A stretch of 64,000 bases of DNA, taken from Phlebiopsis flavidoalba (taxonomy: Eukaryota > Basidiomycota > Agaricomycetes > Polyporales > Phanerochaetaceae). A model generated the notes under the pieces. That model searched no databases and was not told where the DNA came from. It saw only the letters and a list, made by a program, of their open reading frames with translations. The DNA lies in assembly GCA_035772785.1 (NCBI GenBank), contig JAOCPU010000077.1, positions 1-64,000 on the forward strand, given 5' to 3'. A program made the position numbers and the translations under genes. Each line of letters starts with the position of its first letter. Positions within the stretch are counted from its first letter, which is position 1. Of the stretch, positions 1-11,220 are shown in pieces.

Positions 1-121
1 ACAGTAGTGACACTGCACACTTGCGCAGTCCCCCTCGTATCTTCTTATCAAGCAACACTAGTCGCCCGCTTGCCGCAAATTCGATTGCGTCGACCCCCCC
101 CCCCCTACACCCTAAACCCTA

Positions 122-640
122 AAAAACCCAACATACAAACTTCAAACCCATTCAAACTAACATCAATACTAAATAAAATTGCAATATCAATAACAACAAC
201 AATAATACTAATTACAACCTCTACAATACGTTAAAAAGTTAAGGTGGACTGCTATCAACAACAACAACAATATTCATAATAACATCATACCAACATTACT
301 TACCATATCAATAACACACTAATACATACTACCGTACATTAACTCTACTGACCACTTTCACAAGAATATCAGCAACACCAATGATATATCATCTAACCTA
401 CTTCTTCTGCCAACTACTCTCATAACAATATTAATAACACTGACCTCTTTGGTTTATCAACTACTCTTACAACAGCATCATTTACACCAATGATATCAAT
501 AACACTAGCTACACTAACTACATCAACATCAACTACAATGCTAACAACAATGCAGCATGAAATGCCATATATCAATTCAGGTACAATGTTATTGAACTGA
601 GATCATGGCACTGAAAGAACTCCTTGTTCATCTCAAAATC
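122..640. other. G-poor, CA/TA-rich insertion inside repeat copy 1
   Basis: Compared with copy 2, copy 1 carries roughly 550 extra bases between its CCCTAAACCCTAA tract and the shared segment at about 699. This block is strikingly poor in G on the + strand and rich in ATCAATAACA- and CAACAACAA-like words. It contains only a short chance ORF. It may be an insertion in copy 1 or a deletion in copy 2; the window alone cannot decide. Confidence 0.5.
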
Positions 641-933
641 AACACATAATTCATTCATAATTTCATGTGAATATTCTTCAAATAAGGGGGGGGGGCCCCC
701 TCAATTTGTAAATGATTAAACAATTCATTTTGTTATTCATTTAAATATTATTATTGCAAGGGTGAGACCCCCTGTAAAATCATTAAACAATTCGATTTAT
801 AATTCATTTAAATATTCATTTCCCTCTCTTGAATGCTCTTCAATGACTCTATTGTCAATGCTATAGATGTCATCTTTGTTTAAAAGTATTAGCTTAGCCA
901 GTCAATAGTTTATATAGCTGATCTCTTGACCTA

Positions 934-1084
934 ATTAGGCTGCGCTTCGATTAGTCAGCTGCGCTTCAAATCAAATTGCCCATATTAGGTTGCGCTTTGA
1001 TTAGTCAGCTGCGCCTCAAATCAAATTGCCCATATTTGGATCGCGCTTTGATTTAGTCAGCTGCGCCTCAAATCAAATTGCCCA
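934..1084. repeat. Three tandem units of about 50 bp within the LTR-like repeat
   Basis: Units starting near 934, 984 and 1034 each read ATTAGG-TGCGCTT-GATTAGTCAGCTGCGC followed by a TCAAATCAAATTGCCCAT end. The period is about 50 bp with a few substitutions. Copy 2 of the larger repeat (about 1790-1880) carries a reduced and more diverged version. Such short arrays are common in U3-like regions of LTRs, where they may act as promoter repeats. That role is inference. Confidence 0.7.
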
Positions 1085-1450
1085 TATATAGGTCGCGCTT
1101 CGATGACTAAGCAAGGATCGCCATCAGATCTTGCGCTTCGAAGCGCGGAATGAGGCCTCATTCCGTTCCGTAATATATATAGAACGAAACGCAACGCAAG
1201 GACAAGGAAGAAAAAAAAACAGGAAGGAGAGAGAAAAGAGAGCAGAGGAGGCATAGGATAGAGGCCAGAAAAGGCCAGGACAGGCCAGCCAGGACAGGGC
1301 AGGATTGGGCGTCTACGCTCAGGATTGGGCGCCTATTCTCGTCCTAGTCAGTCCTACTAAGCCTCACAAACCGCTCGCGTCGACTCCCCCCCAAAAACCC
1401 TAATGCCCAGTGGACTGCGCGCTGATGAGACTCAAGTCGAAAGCTGCAGA

Positions 1451-1970
1451 TGTCACAGTAGTGACACTCACCTTCGCAGTCCCCCTCGTATCTCTATCAG
1501 CAACACATCGCCGCTCGCTTCGCTCGCGTCGACTCCCTCCTTAAACCCTAAACTCTCTCAATCTGTAAAATGATTTAAACAATTCATTTGTTATTCATTT
1601 AAATATTATTATTGCAGAAGGTGAGACCTTCTATAAAACGATTAAACAATTCGATTTATAATTCATTTAAATATTCATTTCTCTCTTGAATGCTCTTCAA
1701 TGACTTTATTGTCAGTGCTATGGATGTTGTCTTTGTTCAGAAGTATTAGCTTAACTAGTCAATAGTTTACATAGCTGATATGTTGACCTAATTAGGCTGC
1801 GCTTCAAATCAAATTGCCCAAATTTTGCGTCGCACTTCGATTAGTCAGCTGCACCTCAAATGAAATTGCCTATATTTGGGTCACGCTTCAATGACTAAGC
1901 AAGGATTGCCATCAGATCTTGCGCTTCGAAGCGTAGAATGAGGCCTCATTTTGTTCTGTAATATATATAG
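1451..1970. repeat. LTR-like direct repeat, copy 2
   Basis: It starts with the 16-base palindrome TGTCACAGTAGTGACA and matches copy 1 (1-115 and 699-1172) up to the TATA-like tract at about 1963-1970, after which similarity stops. The last part of copy 1 (about 1175-1450) has no counterpart here. A matching 3' tail lies at 5045-5120. One reading is a second, internally disrupted element whose end is the 5 kb remnant. Another is a tandem duplication. Confidence 0.6.
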
Positions 1971-2980
1971 ATTCCAAAAAGTAGACAAAAACCAGACTGC
2001 AGTACTTTGCAGCTCAAGCCAATATTGGTACCAATGTTGAGCTTAAACTACATCTCAGACACATCTAATGGCCTAAATTATATCTCAGCTAACAGCAGTT
2101 TGCAGTCAGCTACCATCGTATGGTCCAAACCCTTCATGTTGCCCACAGTGTATTCAGAGTTGATTTTGTCAAGTTTAACAGTTTTGAGTTGACATGCCCT
2201 CTTGAAATACTTCCACCGCAACGATGGAGTTGCTGTATAACAGAGAAGGGTTGAACAGAGAAGAACATAAAATAGACTATGGGGACACACCTTGTCAGAT
2301 TCATTTTTTTTTCTTTTATGTGAAATTGAATGATCTTGCGCCAAGTGCCAGCCGGTTTAACTGTCATTGTCTTCTTATAATCTCTAATACTAACAGTCAA
2401 CCTATATGGAACATGTCAGCAGTATACAATATTCCTAATTTGAATACATGCAGCGCACTTATATAAGCTGTTAAATATAGGTGAAGAAGATAAATTGGTG
2501 GCTACATTGAAGTTATAAGTACAGCTGGTTGCACATGTCAGCTGACAGATTTACCTAGTTGAATGCTCCCACTATGAGAGATTTTTTGCTTTTTACTGGC
2601 TGGTTGCCTGGGAAATTTTAAACCTGAGTCTTCCATGCTATTGTGTTTTTTCTCCTATATGCTTCTTTCTTTGAGTTGTAGTAGATAGCGAGTTGCTGTA
2701 GGTGAGTATATGATTTTTTTCACCTTGCTGGCAGCCAGTCTCTCTCTTTTTCAGCTCTGTATGTGCAAATGCTTGGGCTTGGGTCAGAGATGGTCAATTT
2801 TTGCTACTCTGCCCTTCTTTCCTAGACAGGGAGGTGCTAGACTCTACTTGGTCTATAAAACAAATTAGGCTACAATGAATTGCAGTTGTCAGTTATGATC
2901 TTTACCTGGCTTTTCATTTATTTCATGTTCCTTATTAAGTTTTTTACCAGATTCAGGTTCTTTGTCTTCGACAGTGACGG
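1971..2980. other. AT-rich stretch without a recognisable gene
   Basis: Only short reading frames on both strands, none with recognisable motifs or plausible splice structure. Composition matches the rest of the AT-rich island. Confidence 0.6.
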
Positions 2981-3639
2981 TGAGGACAAGGCCAGGAGTG
3001 CATATCATGCTTGACCACGTAGAAGGTGTCAGTCTTTATACGGATCCATCTATAGTGGTGGAGATCTTTGTGATTTTTTTGAAAGGTCTCTTACGTATAT
3101 TCGGGACAACCACTCCATTGCCTCCTTGACCCAACCAGCATATGAGTAAATTGCTAACAATAAGCATGCTGGACCTTACGGACTCACGCCATATGATGCA
3201 GAGAGAGAAACTATAATTTTGTCATTGTGATGATCTTCAAGTCCTTCAATTGTCACAAGTTGATACAACATGGGGCTTAGGTGTATGCAACTTGGGCGTT
3301 GCTGCAGAGGCTGCAGTGTGCTCAACTTGCCTGCCACTTTAGGCCAGATGTGTCGAATCAGCGTGCTTAAGTACCTTTCTATCTATCAACTTAAAGCCCA
3401 GGGTAGGAAACTAGGTCATGGCCAGGGCGCAGTTGCCAGATCTTGCCAATGACTCGGTTATTCAGGACTATAATACAAAGATGGCTTAGGTGGGGCTTCA
3501 TGGGAGGACCATTAAGTATCCGACAGAAAGGGTGCTTGACGAGATTAGTTCAATTGGTACGTTTTGCTGTCTTTTTATTGCAATTTAGATTAAAGAAGTA
3601 TATTCACATTTTTTCAGGCTTATATATACCCGTCGTGCC
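2981..3639 (+). pseudogene. Decayed coding trace, identity unknown
   Basis: Translation on the + strand gives protein-like fragments in one neighbourhood, for example DNHSIASLTQPAYE near 3100-3140 and a TERVLDEISSIG fragment near 3520-3555. They are separated by stops and frame changes. They lie directly upstream of the GMC-oxidoreductase pseudogene in the same direction and could be part of it or of another decayed gene. I do not recognise the family, and the canonical FAD-binding GxGxxG segment expected at a GMC N-terminus was not found here. Confidence 0.25.
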
Positions 3640-4520
3640 AACTGGGAATTTGACCTATAGGTGAACATCACAGGCGACCCTAGCTGGTCACGGGCCAACC
3701 TCAAGTAGTAACTATCTCAAGAGTTATTTTTCACCTTCCCTACCTACGACCTATACTCACCTCTGACACAGAACTCGCGCCTTGTCCTGATAGCAAACTA
3801 CCACAATACTACCAGCAAAGTCGACCGGACTATTATAACTACGGTTCCATCAAAATCAGCGTTGCAAAGTTCCCAATTGAGATTGATGTGATAGTCCCCT
3901 AGCACGTCCATTTCTCTCCAACACTCTCTTTGCCTACGACAGCAACATCAACTCCGGAAACCTGCTCGAACTCTGTGTCTACACAAACACGGCTTGGGGC
4001 ATGTTGAATACTGATTGTTTGGAGTTGAAAGGCACCATTGCAGAACTCGGTGGGAGACGGTGAGAGGGGTAGATCAGCAACGGCGTACCTCGAGCCTGCG
4101 CTAGGGAGAAAAAACTTGCATGCGTTGACAGGCAACACGGCAACAAGGTGAATTCTCGTCATGCACAGTGGGACAAACCCGATGTTCCACACCCTCGAGT
4201 TCGTGTGAGGCTCTGATGGTATGGCCGTCTTCACTTGCCCCACAAACAATGCCGGCTTACTAGGTGACAGCCCAATACTTCACTGTACGAACCAGCAAAG
4301 AAGTCATCCTCTCTGCCGCTGTGATTGACACCCCACAGCTACTCTTCTCCAGCATCAGCATGCTCTTTGCCCTCTGATTATTCAACATCAAGCCCGTCGC
4401 TGACCTGCCTTAGTACATCAGCTAGCAGCTACAAGACCACTCAATTATATCAAACTGCTGGGCAGTCAGCTTCAACGAAATGCTAGATGATGTGTAGACA
4501 GACAAGGGTTATATAAGGCA
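3640..4520 (+). pseudogene. GMC (glucose-methanol-choline) oxidoreductase pseudogene fragment
   Basis: The + strand translation shows in order an ITGDPSWSRANL segment (about 3668-3705), a VGDGERGRSATAYLEPALG segment followed by KNLHALTG (about 4045-4140), and the second GMC signature VIDTPQLL followed by KPVADLP and QLQDH (about 4290-4440). These match the middle of FAD-dependent GMC enzymes such as aryl-alcohol oxidase. The frame is broken by several stops. Some sites where the family has Gly read Ser (SSIS for SGIG), consistent with G-to-A changes. The N-terminal FAD fold and the C-terminal catalytic His region are absent. This is a dead partial copy. Confidence 0.75.
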
Positions 4521-5044
4521 AGTGTGTAGTAGTAAGTGCAGGAGAAGATGGAGTATTTGGTGATATGCCGGGAAATATGATTGCACATTTGAGGATACCT
4601 AAAGGTGACGAGATTTGGGATAATTTCTCTGACCTGACATTTAGTGAGTAATTGTATCCCTTAGAGAGAGATGCTAATGCTTCGCTAGGCCCAAATACGC
4701 TGCACTACAAAATGCTGTTGCAGCTTCCCTGTTTTCCAGATGACAGATGCCTCAATCATATCGTTATTTTGCAGTACGCTTAGTGAGCGAGGCTACAGAG
4801 GCTTACCAGTATCTGGGCCAACGCACATTTTATAATTGTATGACAATTAGTTTATTTCTACATCTAATGTTAAAAGCCTGAGCTCACGGTAATTAGGCTT
4901 GATTTACCTGCCTTGGAATACAAAAAGGGATATGTGGGTAGAAATTTGGTAGTAATTTATGAAAAAGCATAAAATATATATTGTTCCCGTGATCTGATAC
5001 TGTAGGTGAGAGGATGCTGGGAAAAACAGATCTATCTATTAATG
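4521..5044. other. AT-rich stretch without a recognisable gene
   Basis: It holds short reading frames only. The sequence lies between the GMC pseudogene and the LTR-tail remnant, and no repeats or motifs were recognised. Confidence 0.5.
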
Positions 5045-5120
5045 AGTACAAAATGGGGCGCCTATGCCAGGACAAAGCGCCTATTCTCATTTTAGTAAGT
5101 CCTATCAAGCCTTATAACCC
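5045..5120. repeat. Remnant of the LTR-like repeat tail
   Basis: The segment with GCGCCTATTCTC, AGTCCTA and AAGCCT spacing closely parallels 1320-1376 of copy 1 (GCGCCTATTCTC, AGTCCTACTAAGCCTCA). It is in the same orientation, so it may be the 3' end of another copy or the end of the element that starts at 1451. Confidence 0.5.
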
Positions 5121-6220
5121 GTCTCTGCCAGAAAGTATAGCGATGTCCTCCTTGGCAAAGACGTTGTAGTTGATGTGAGCTTTTCTCCGGCATTTGGAAT
5201 CTATGGTATTTGACTTCTATCTCCAGGAATTGCAGTGGTTTGGATCTTTCTCTCTGTTTGTGCAGCGCATAACACATAAAGAGCTGGCAAGCACTTTATC
5301 TGTCACGTGCTCCAGCAGCTTAACTTGGGAGGATCTCTTCGAGTCAGTACTGACTGACTGTGCCTTAAACCTCACCCTGAGCAGCAAAGTTGAGGACAAT
5401 GATAAGAATAAGGACAAGGACAAGGACGACCCAAAGAACACTTTGTCGGCCATTAGCAAATAGCTGGCATTGAGGAGAGACGAAGAACTTCTGCGAATGG
5501 AGTTGGATATGACACTAGGCCGCGCTATTCTGGAGGAAATATGTGGGCGTATGCTTGGTGAGATCAATGTTAGCCCACCTCCAATAGCTGGCCAAGCACT
5601 TGAACCTCTGCCACGCCCCCCAGGGCCAACTGAATCTATTCAAACTGAAATAAGTAATGTCATCTAGCCACTTGTATTATTTGCTGACAGCCATCACTTT
5701 TCAAGGCAAAGTGACACTATTCCCTATCTTCCCTCTTAACATCTGCATCATCCAGAAATTTTGTATAATTTTTGTACTTATATCCAAATCTGATGTACTA
5801 GTACTTGTTTTTGTCTGGACATCTGAATGCAACCTAGTGGACATCAAATTCCTATTCGCTAGACCTTTAGAGGATACAGAGAATTACGTTAAGGTCCCCT
5901 CCTAGCCACAACAAAGCTTCTCTCATATCTGAACCTTTGGCCACCCTACCACTGCCCCCGCGATGGCAATAGATGTGCTTTGGCTAAATCTATCAACGAA
6001 AGCTCACATAACCTGGACCTGGCTGACACCGAATCTACAGAGAATGAGCCGCGGCATCTCAATCAAGACTTCGGCTGTGCCTGTCAACTATCCGCTTGAG
6101 GTCATGTTTATAAGCAACAAAGTACGACCTCTAGATCAAAACAACGAGAGCTCATTGCCTGCCATACTTCTCAGCAAAAGTGACCAGGCCCCCGCTCAAC
6201 GTCGCGCGTATATCTAAGGG
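5121..6220 (+). pseudogene. Decayed reading frames of unknown origin
   Basis: Successive + strand frames at about 5194-5463, 5470-5667 and 5963-6217 look weakly protein-like: an acidic/lysine KDKDKD tract, then an LRRDEELLRMELDM-like helical stretch and a proline-rich tail. They are interrupted by stops and start right after an LTR-tail remnant, which would suit a degraded gag-like or captured gene. No conserved domain is recognised. Confidence 0.25.
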
Positions 6221-7466
6221 ACCACAATTCATGGATACAAACTATAACTCATGGATGCTAAAGCTGAGGTGTCAGATTAGAGAATCACTGTGATTGCCTC
6301 TCTTTTTCTAATATGCTGCATTTGATATGCATTGCTTGACTGTGATATAGAAAACTTTAAATCCATAAATAGTTTCAATAAGTCCTATGAAATAATTGAA
6401 TTTTTAGGCTATATGAATTAATACTTGTATATATATATAGTATAGGTTATAACAAGAAATCTTTTTGCTTTGAGTTTGCTTGCATTTTTGCTTCCAAAAG
6501 TGAAATCAGAGTAGAAACTCTATTTTAAATATTGTATAAGCAATTAATTAATAGATATCATTCTAAACGCTTATGGCCGAAGAGGCTGACCACCATTGTC
6601 CTTGCATTCCTTCAATTGAGCTTTTTGCAGACTGCATTTTCTTGACAATAGTATTGTATTAGCCATTCTACAGCTCATTTGAAAATCTTGGCTATGTTTT
6701 TCATCATAAGCACATCTTTGTTAATTACTGAAGGGACATAAAAGTCAGTATCCTTCAAATAAAGCTCAAACTTGAGCAGTTATTGCCAAAAGTTTGTATA
6801 CTCATGTAATGCAAGTACAAGTGTCTAATGTATAGTTTAATTAATACTAGAAATGTGTGAAAAATTGAGTACATACCTCTAAGTTGCGTTGCTTACTCCA
6901 GTAGTCAAAAAATAAGGCTTTGAAGCTTTTTTGAAGAACAGAGAGACTATTATTAGAAGATTATATAATAGCTTGCCTACGATAGAATGCCATATTATCT
7001 TTAAGGAAATATAAGTGACAGCATTGCCGCCAAATGCAGCTCTAAATTTTTGCTGAGTAATTTCTGAGTTAAAGCTTTGTATATACGAAAGCCAAAAAAA
7101 TAGCTGTAATAATGTAGAAATTTTTTGCTATCAGATTATTGCCAGCATATAATAGTGGAATTGAGTTTAACAACCAGTTGATGAACAAACTGCTAGTGAA
7201 AGACAGAGGTAAACCCCTGGGTATTTTGAATTTGACCTCTACCTTTATCTTTGGAAAACCTCTACCTTTGCCTAGAGGTAGAGGTTTTTTAAGGATATAG
7301 GGGGACAAAGATATTATCAAAGGGTTTAGAGGTATAATTTATCTAAAACTCATATATCCAAGCATTTGCTGACAATTTTGAAAGCGCCCAATGCGAGTTT
7401 TATTGATTGACAATATTTATACATGTTTTATTCATAAATAATGGCCAAAATAAGCGATTAAAATAT
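6221..7466. other. AT-rich noncoding stretch with one hairpin
   Basis: No gene is seen. The sequence is AT-rich with many TATATA and homopolymer A/T tracts. A perfect-stem inverted repeat (AACCTCTACC ... GGTAGAGGTT, 7257-7286) sits in a region of repeated ACCTCTACC words (about 7205-7290), possibly a small decayed palindromic repeat. Confidence 0.6.
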
Positions 7467-8148
7467 AGTATATATTATAAAGCTCTGTACAGATCTACCT
7501 GTGGATCGATTTGGATCTCTGTACCTGCAGGTATTCCTAATTTTGGAGGCCTGACCTGGATCTGCCAGGTATTCTGGCCACAGGTGATCTGTACCTGCGG
7601 GTCAGTTATCTGCAGATCACAGGTAACCTACAGATCATACCTGTGCCAATGCCATATCAGTGATGTGTTGTGATTTAATGCCAAATAAATACATATATAT
7701 ATTGTCTTTATACTTTACATAGTCTGTGATCAATTTCAGATGTATCTGCTTGCTCTAATAAGGCTGACATGCTTTTATAACTCCTTAGATATCAAAGTCA
7801 CTATCTTGGCACTTACTTGAATACTGATGCTAAAGCAGTTTAATATCACATATCACTTGTATACATAGTATATAGTAGTATAACAAGACATTGCTGACTG
7901 CAGTTTATACACATTAGATACATTTATAGTTCTGTTTTTTGAGTATATATCATGTTATAATACCATGATTTATGAGTTGCAAAAATACCTGCAGATCACC
8001 TGCATACCTGCCTGAAATTGCTCATTGGCAATCTGGATCTGCAGGTCAAAAACACCTGCAGATCACTATACCTGCAGGTATTGATGGCAGATCTACCTGC
8101 AGGTACCTACAGGTTACCTGGATCTGCGCAGAGCTTTAATATATTATA
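7467..8148. mobile_element. Foldback / MITE-like element with CCTGCAGG-type palindrome clusters
   Basis: The ends form an imperfect terminal inverted repeat: ATTATAAAGCTCTGTACAGATC (about 7474-7495) faces the reverse complement of GATCTGCGCAGAGCTTTAATAT (about 8121-8142). Inside each end (7495-7650 and 7988-8126) the sequence is packed with short inverted words such as ACCTGCAGGT, ACCTGCAGATC and CACCTGCAGATC. The roughly 300 bp centre is AT-rich and noncoding. Flanks read TATAT/TATTA, compatible with an AT-rich target duplication, but no exact duplication can be fixed. No transposase is present, so if mobile it is non-autonomous. Confidence 0.6.
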
Positions 8149-10679
8149 TCAAGGATACTCTAGAAATTTCAAAAGTTTTGGAATTCTAATCCCTACCCTC
8201 TTCTTCTGATATCCCTACTTCTGACCCTCACAGGTTACTTTTACCTCTGTTCTTTACCACAAACTGTTTTCAAAGCTTGACTTGCAAAAGCCCTAAAAAT
8301 TTGTCAAATAATTATATATACATATAAACTGTAATAAGCCATTGAATTTTTAGGGGGGTTTTATTGGTATATATTTATGTGCTGCAAATTTTTGATAGTT
8401 CCCTGAAATAGTTCCAATTAATATTTCAAATGGATAGTTGGCACTATATTATAGGTTATTGACTTTAACAATAAAGAGTATAATATATGATGCTTACAAA
8501 TATACCAGCGGCAGTAGCAGCAGGCCTAGTAATTTGTGACAATAACTAACATTGATAGTATCCCTATTGTTTCTATACAGTGACTAATAAAGAATGTTTC
8601 ACATTTAGATATTGAGTATCTAAAGAATATTTTATAAGATATTTGTTTAAGCAGCAGATCAAAAGTTATATTTTTTACAAAATACTACACTAATAGAGGT
8701 GTTTTTCAAAATATACACATAAACTATATATGGTCATTATTATTATGTAATAAGCAAATACAATATAATTGTATTAATTGAAGATTTTCTTATCATACAA
8801 CAAATAAAGAAAATGTAAATTTTGTATAGTCTTTGTAAAGTATCTTGAGCAATGAGTAATTACATGAACAGCATGCATAGTATGTAAATAATATGATTAT
8901 GAAGTAAATAGTCATTCTTTTATGTTAGATCTATATTCAATACTATTTTGATTTATATTGGCTATAATGGAATATGTAATACTATCGGATTTTTGTCAGC
9001 TATACGAAATAGAACTTTGAATATATGAGAAAAAAGACAGATATGTTGTTATAATATGTGGCAAATAACAAATAAATTCATATTTCTACCTTGCTCTCTC
9101 TGTGAGATTATAGCTATAGAATATAGTAAGCCATAGTAAGCTAAGATGCAGTATTTAGATAGCATAGAGAGATAACATGAAGACATTTTTAATATCAATT
9201 GTTAAATGTAAAACTTTTTTACTATTCATTACTAAAAGAATCTCTAACAAAGGCATATTTAATATATTGTCTAGTATCTAAAGGCAATTACTGCTTATAA
9301 TATATGTATATATATTGAAAATAGCTCTCTATGCTATGCTATACAATTCCTATTGAAATTTGGCAATAGCTCCTTTTAGAAATATCCTATGGAATATTTT
9401 TTGAATGCTCAATATCTAAATGTGATATATTTTTGTCAGTCACTATATGCTTGGATAGCTTTCAAACTTTATTTTTATATTGCCCCAATATATACCTATA
9501 TAATGGCAAGCATACTACCCATTTTTAGGCCTCCATTTTCTTAGAGTATATCCTTAATGTGATATTTGATTGCTTTTTTTATTAATTATAATGGTATTTA
9601 TTTTACTTTGGGCTCTGCACATTATGGAACCTCTCAAAAATCAAGATCTGAGCTCTGCAAATGTATATCTATGTAGCCTATATACAGGAATGGAGAGAAA
9701 CAAAAGAGGAGGATAGGAATAGCAGCAGAAATGAGCAGGAAAAGCAGAGTATATTGCCCAAGACAGATTCCACCAATTTTGATGGAAGCAAAATCTAGAG
9801 AAGCCTATCTGAAAGCAGATACCATCAGTGCCACAAAGTTTTTGATGGAAGCCAGTACCTGGCACTTTTTGAGTGCTTTTTTTTACAGTTCTATAGAGTT
9901 GCACATTGTAGAAAACTCTATTTTGCCATACAGCTTTTTTCCATCAAAACATATGACAAAACTGTTCAATTGACATATAGTTTGTTTTTGATGGCTCTAC
10001 CAGCCAGAATATTTTCAATTTTTTCAACATTTGCCCCTATCTCTATTCTAGAACATAGATACTGCCGCTATGGCAAAGCCCCATAATGCAACACAGGCAG
10101 TGACAATCATAGCTCTATAATCTAAAAACACTACATGCATGCCTAATTAAGCAAGCCACAGGTTTACACTATGGTGCTGTTGCAGTTCTCATCTGGTAGC
10201 ACAGTGTAATGCCATGCCACCATTTCTGTGCTTGATGCTACCATCTGGTGTGCACCTGCTGGAACTCCCATAAATGCCTCCAGGCACATTGACAAATGAC
10301 CACATTCCGGAGGTGAAAAGTTCTGTTTCTGTGATCAAACACTTTGGCTCTCAGATCACTGTGAGAGTATTAGCAGCAGATTAATGAGCCCCATCCCTAT
10401 GTCGTTGTGGATGACGCTGGGGAGTTGTATGAAAGCCCCCTTTGATGCTGAGCCTGAGGCTACGCTACGCCGTGGGGGTGGCATTAAGCAACTTTGAGCC
10501 TAAATTGTACAAACACAGCAAACACATACCCGTAGCCACAGAATGCCTCTTCCAAATGGTCTGACAGAGTCTTGTCTTCCAGGACATCAGAGATGTTATG
10601 GATAAGTATTGAGCTTCTCATTGTAGCTCAGCTATCAATAACCAAGAGTTGCCTATGCAAAGAACTACTTACGCACCAT
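8149..10679. other. AT-rich noncoding stretch with short internal repeats
   Basis: No gene is recognised. From 8.15 to 9.6 kb the sequence is very AT-rich. Around 9600-9990 the word TTTTTGATGGAAGC occurs twice, an inverted copy lies near 9940-9955, and the GCACATT-centred words near 9615 and 9903 resemble each other, so a small decayed repeat is likely. From about 10.0 kb GC rises gradually, marking the edge of the island. The 10.1-10.65 kb part has slightly higher complexity and may be an old gene fragment, but no family is visible. Confidence 0.55.
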
Positions 10680-11120
10680 GCTTGACCCCAAAACGCCGAG
10701 GGTATCCAGGAACACTTTATGGACAGCAAGCTCTGCTGCCCGGGGCCCCCTTGCCTCTTTCCTGAATCCACAGAGATGATGTGCATTCCAGCGTGTGTTT
10801 GGGATGCTCGACAGCCGGCTTGGTGTCAAGAGTTGGTTCGCTCTTTGCGAGGGAGATGGGCTCAGCCATCGCGGGCGTGCGGACTTCGCTGCGTTCTTGC
10901 TCGCGACGGTGCTCGCGACAGGCTTCTTCTTCGCATCCCGCACTCGGGGCGGCCTTGGAATACCGTCCGTCCGAGGGCATCGCGAGCCTTGACATCGCAC
11001 ACTGGGCCTGCTATGTGCGGGGGAAGTGAATAGAGAGCGACCATAGCTCGACGAAGGCTTCAAGCTGGAGGAGAGGGCACGAACGGAGGCGTCGATGGCG
11101 CGCTAGAAAGCCTGCAGAGT
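10680..11120 (-). other. GC-rich open frames without a recognisable family
   Basis: Overlapping open frames occur on both strands; the longest on the minus strand is 132 codons (10665-11063). They are rich in Arg, Ser and Pro, which is typical of chance ORFs in GC-rich sequence. The segment probably contains the upstream region of the superoxide dismutase gene. No motif supports a protein. Confidence 0.3.
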
Positions 11121-11220
11121 CGGCCGAGCTTACCTAATTGTTTGACCCGACGATATGTAAACCGCCGCCCGCCGACGTCATTCTCGCCGTCTCTCTCTCT
11201 AACTCCTACACGTACACGAC

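Larger units (their letters stand above)
1..1450. repeat. LTR-like direct repeat, copy 1 (5' end cut by the window)
   Basis: Bases 1-115 and about 699-1172 match 1451-1970 closely in the same order and orientation, so two direct copies of one repeat lie end to end. Copy 2 begins with the palindrome TGTCACAGTAGTGACA, and copy 1 starts four bases inside it, so the window edge cuts copy 1. Late in the copy there is a TATA-like tract (ATATATAG near 1175), then a purine-rich stretch and a segment around 1320-1376 that recurs near 5050-5120. The TG start, internal TATA and direct repetition suggest the LTR of a retrotransposon. No gag or pol reading frame is visible nearby, so this could also be a non-LTR interspersed repeat. 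Confidence 0.6.

Noticed and set aside
3899..4249. 116-codon minus frame
   Set aside because: The + strand here encodes GMC-oxidoreductase motifs; the minus frame has no recognisable content.
1971..5044. Intact retrotransposon internal region between copy 2 and the 5 kb tail
   Set aside because: No reverse transcriptase, integrase, protease or gag motif was seen in any frame; the segment contains a GMC-oxidoreductase pseudogene instead.
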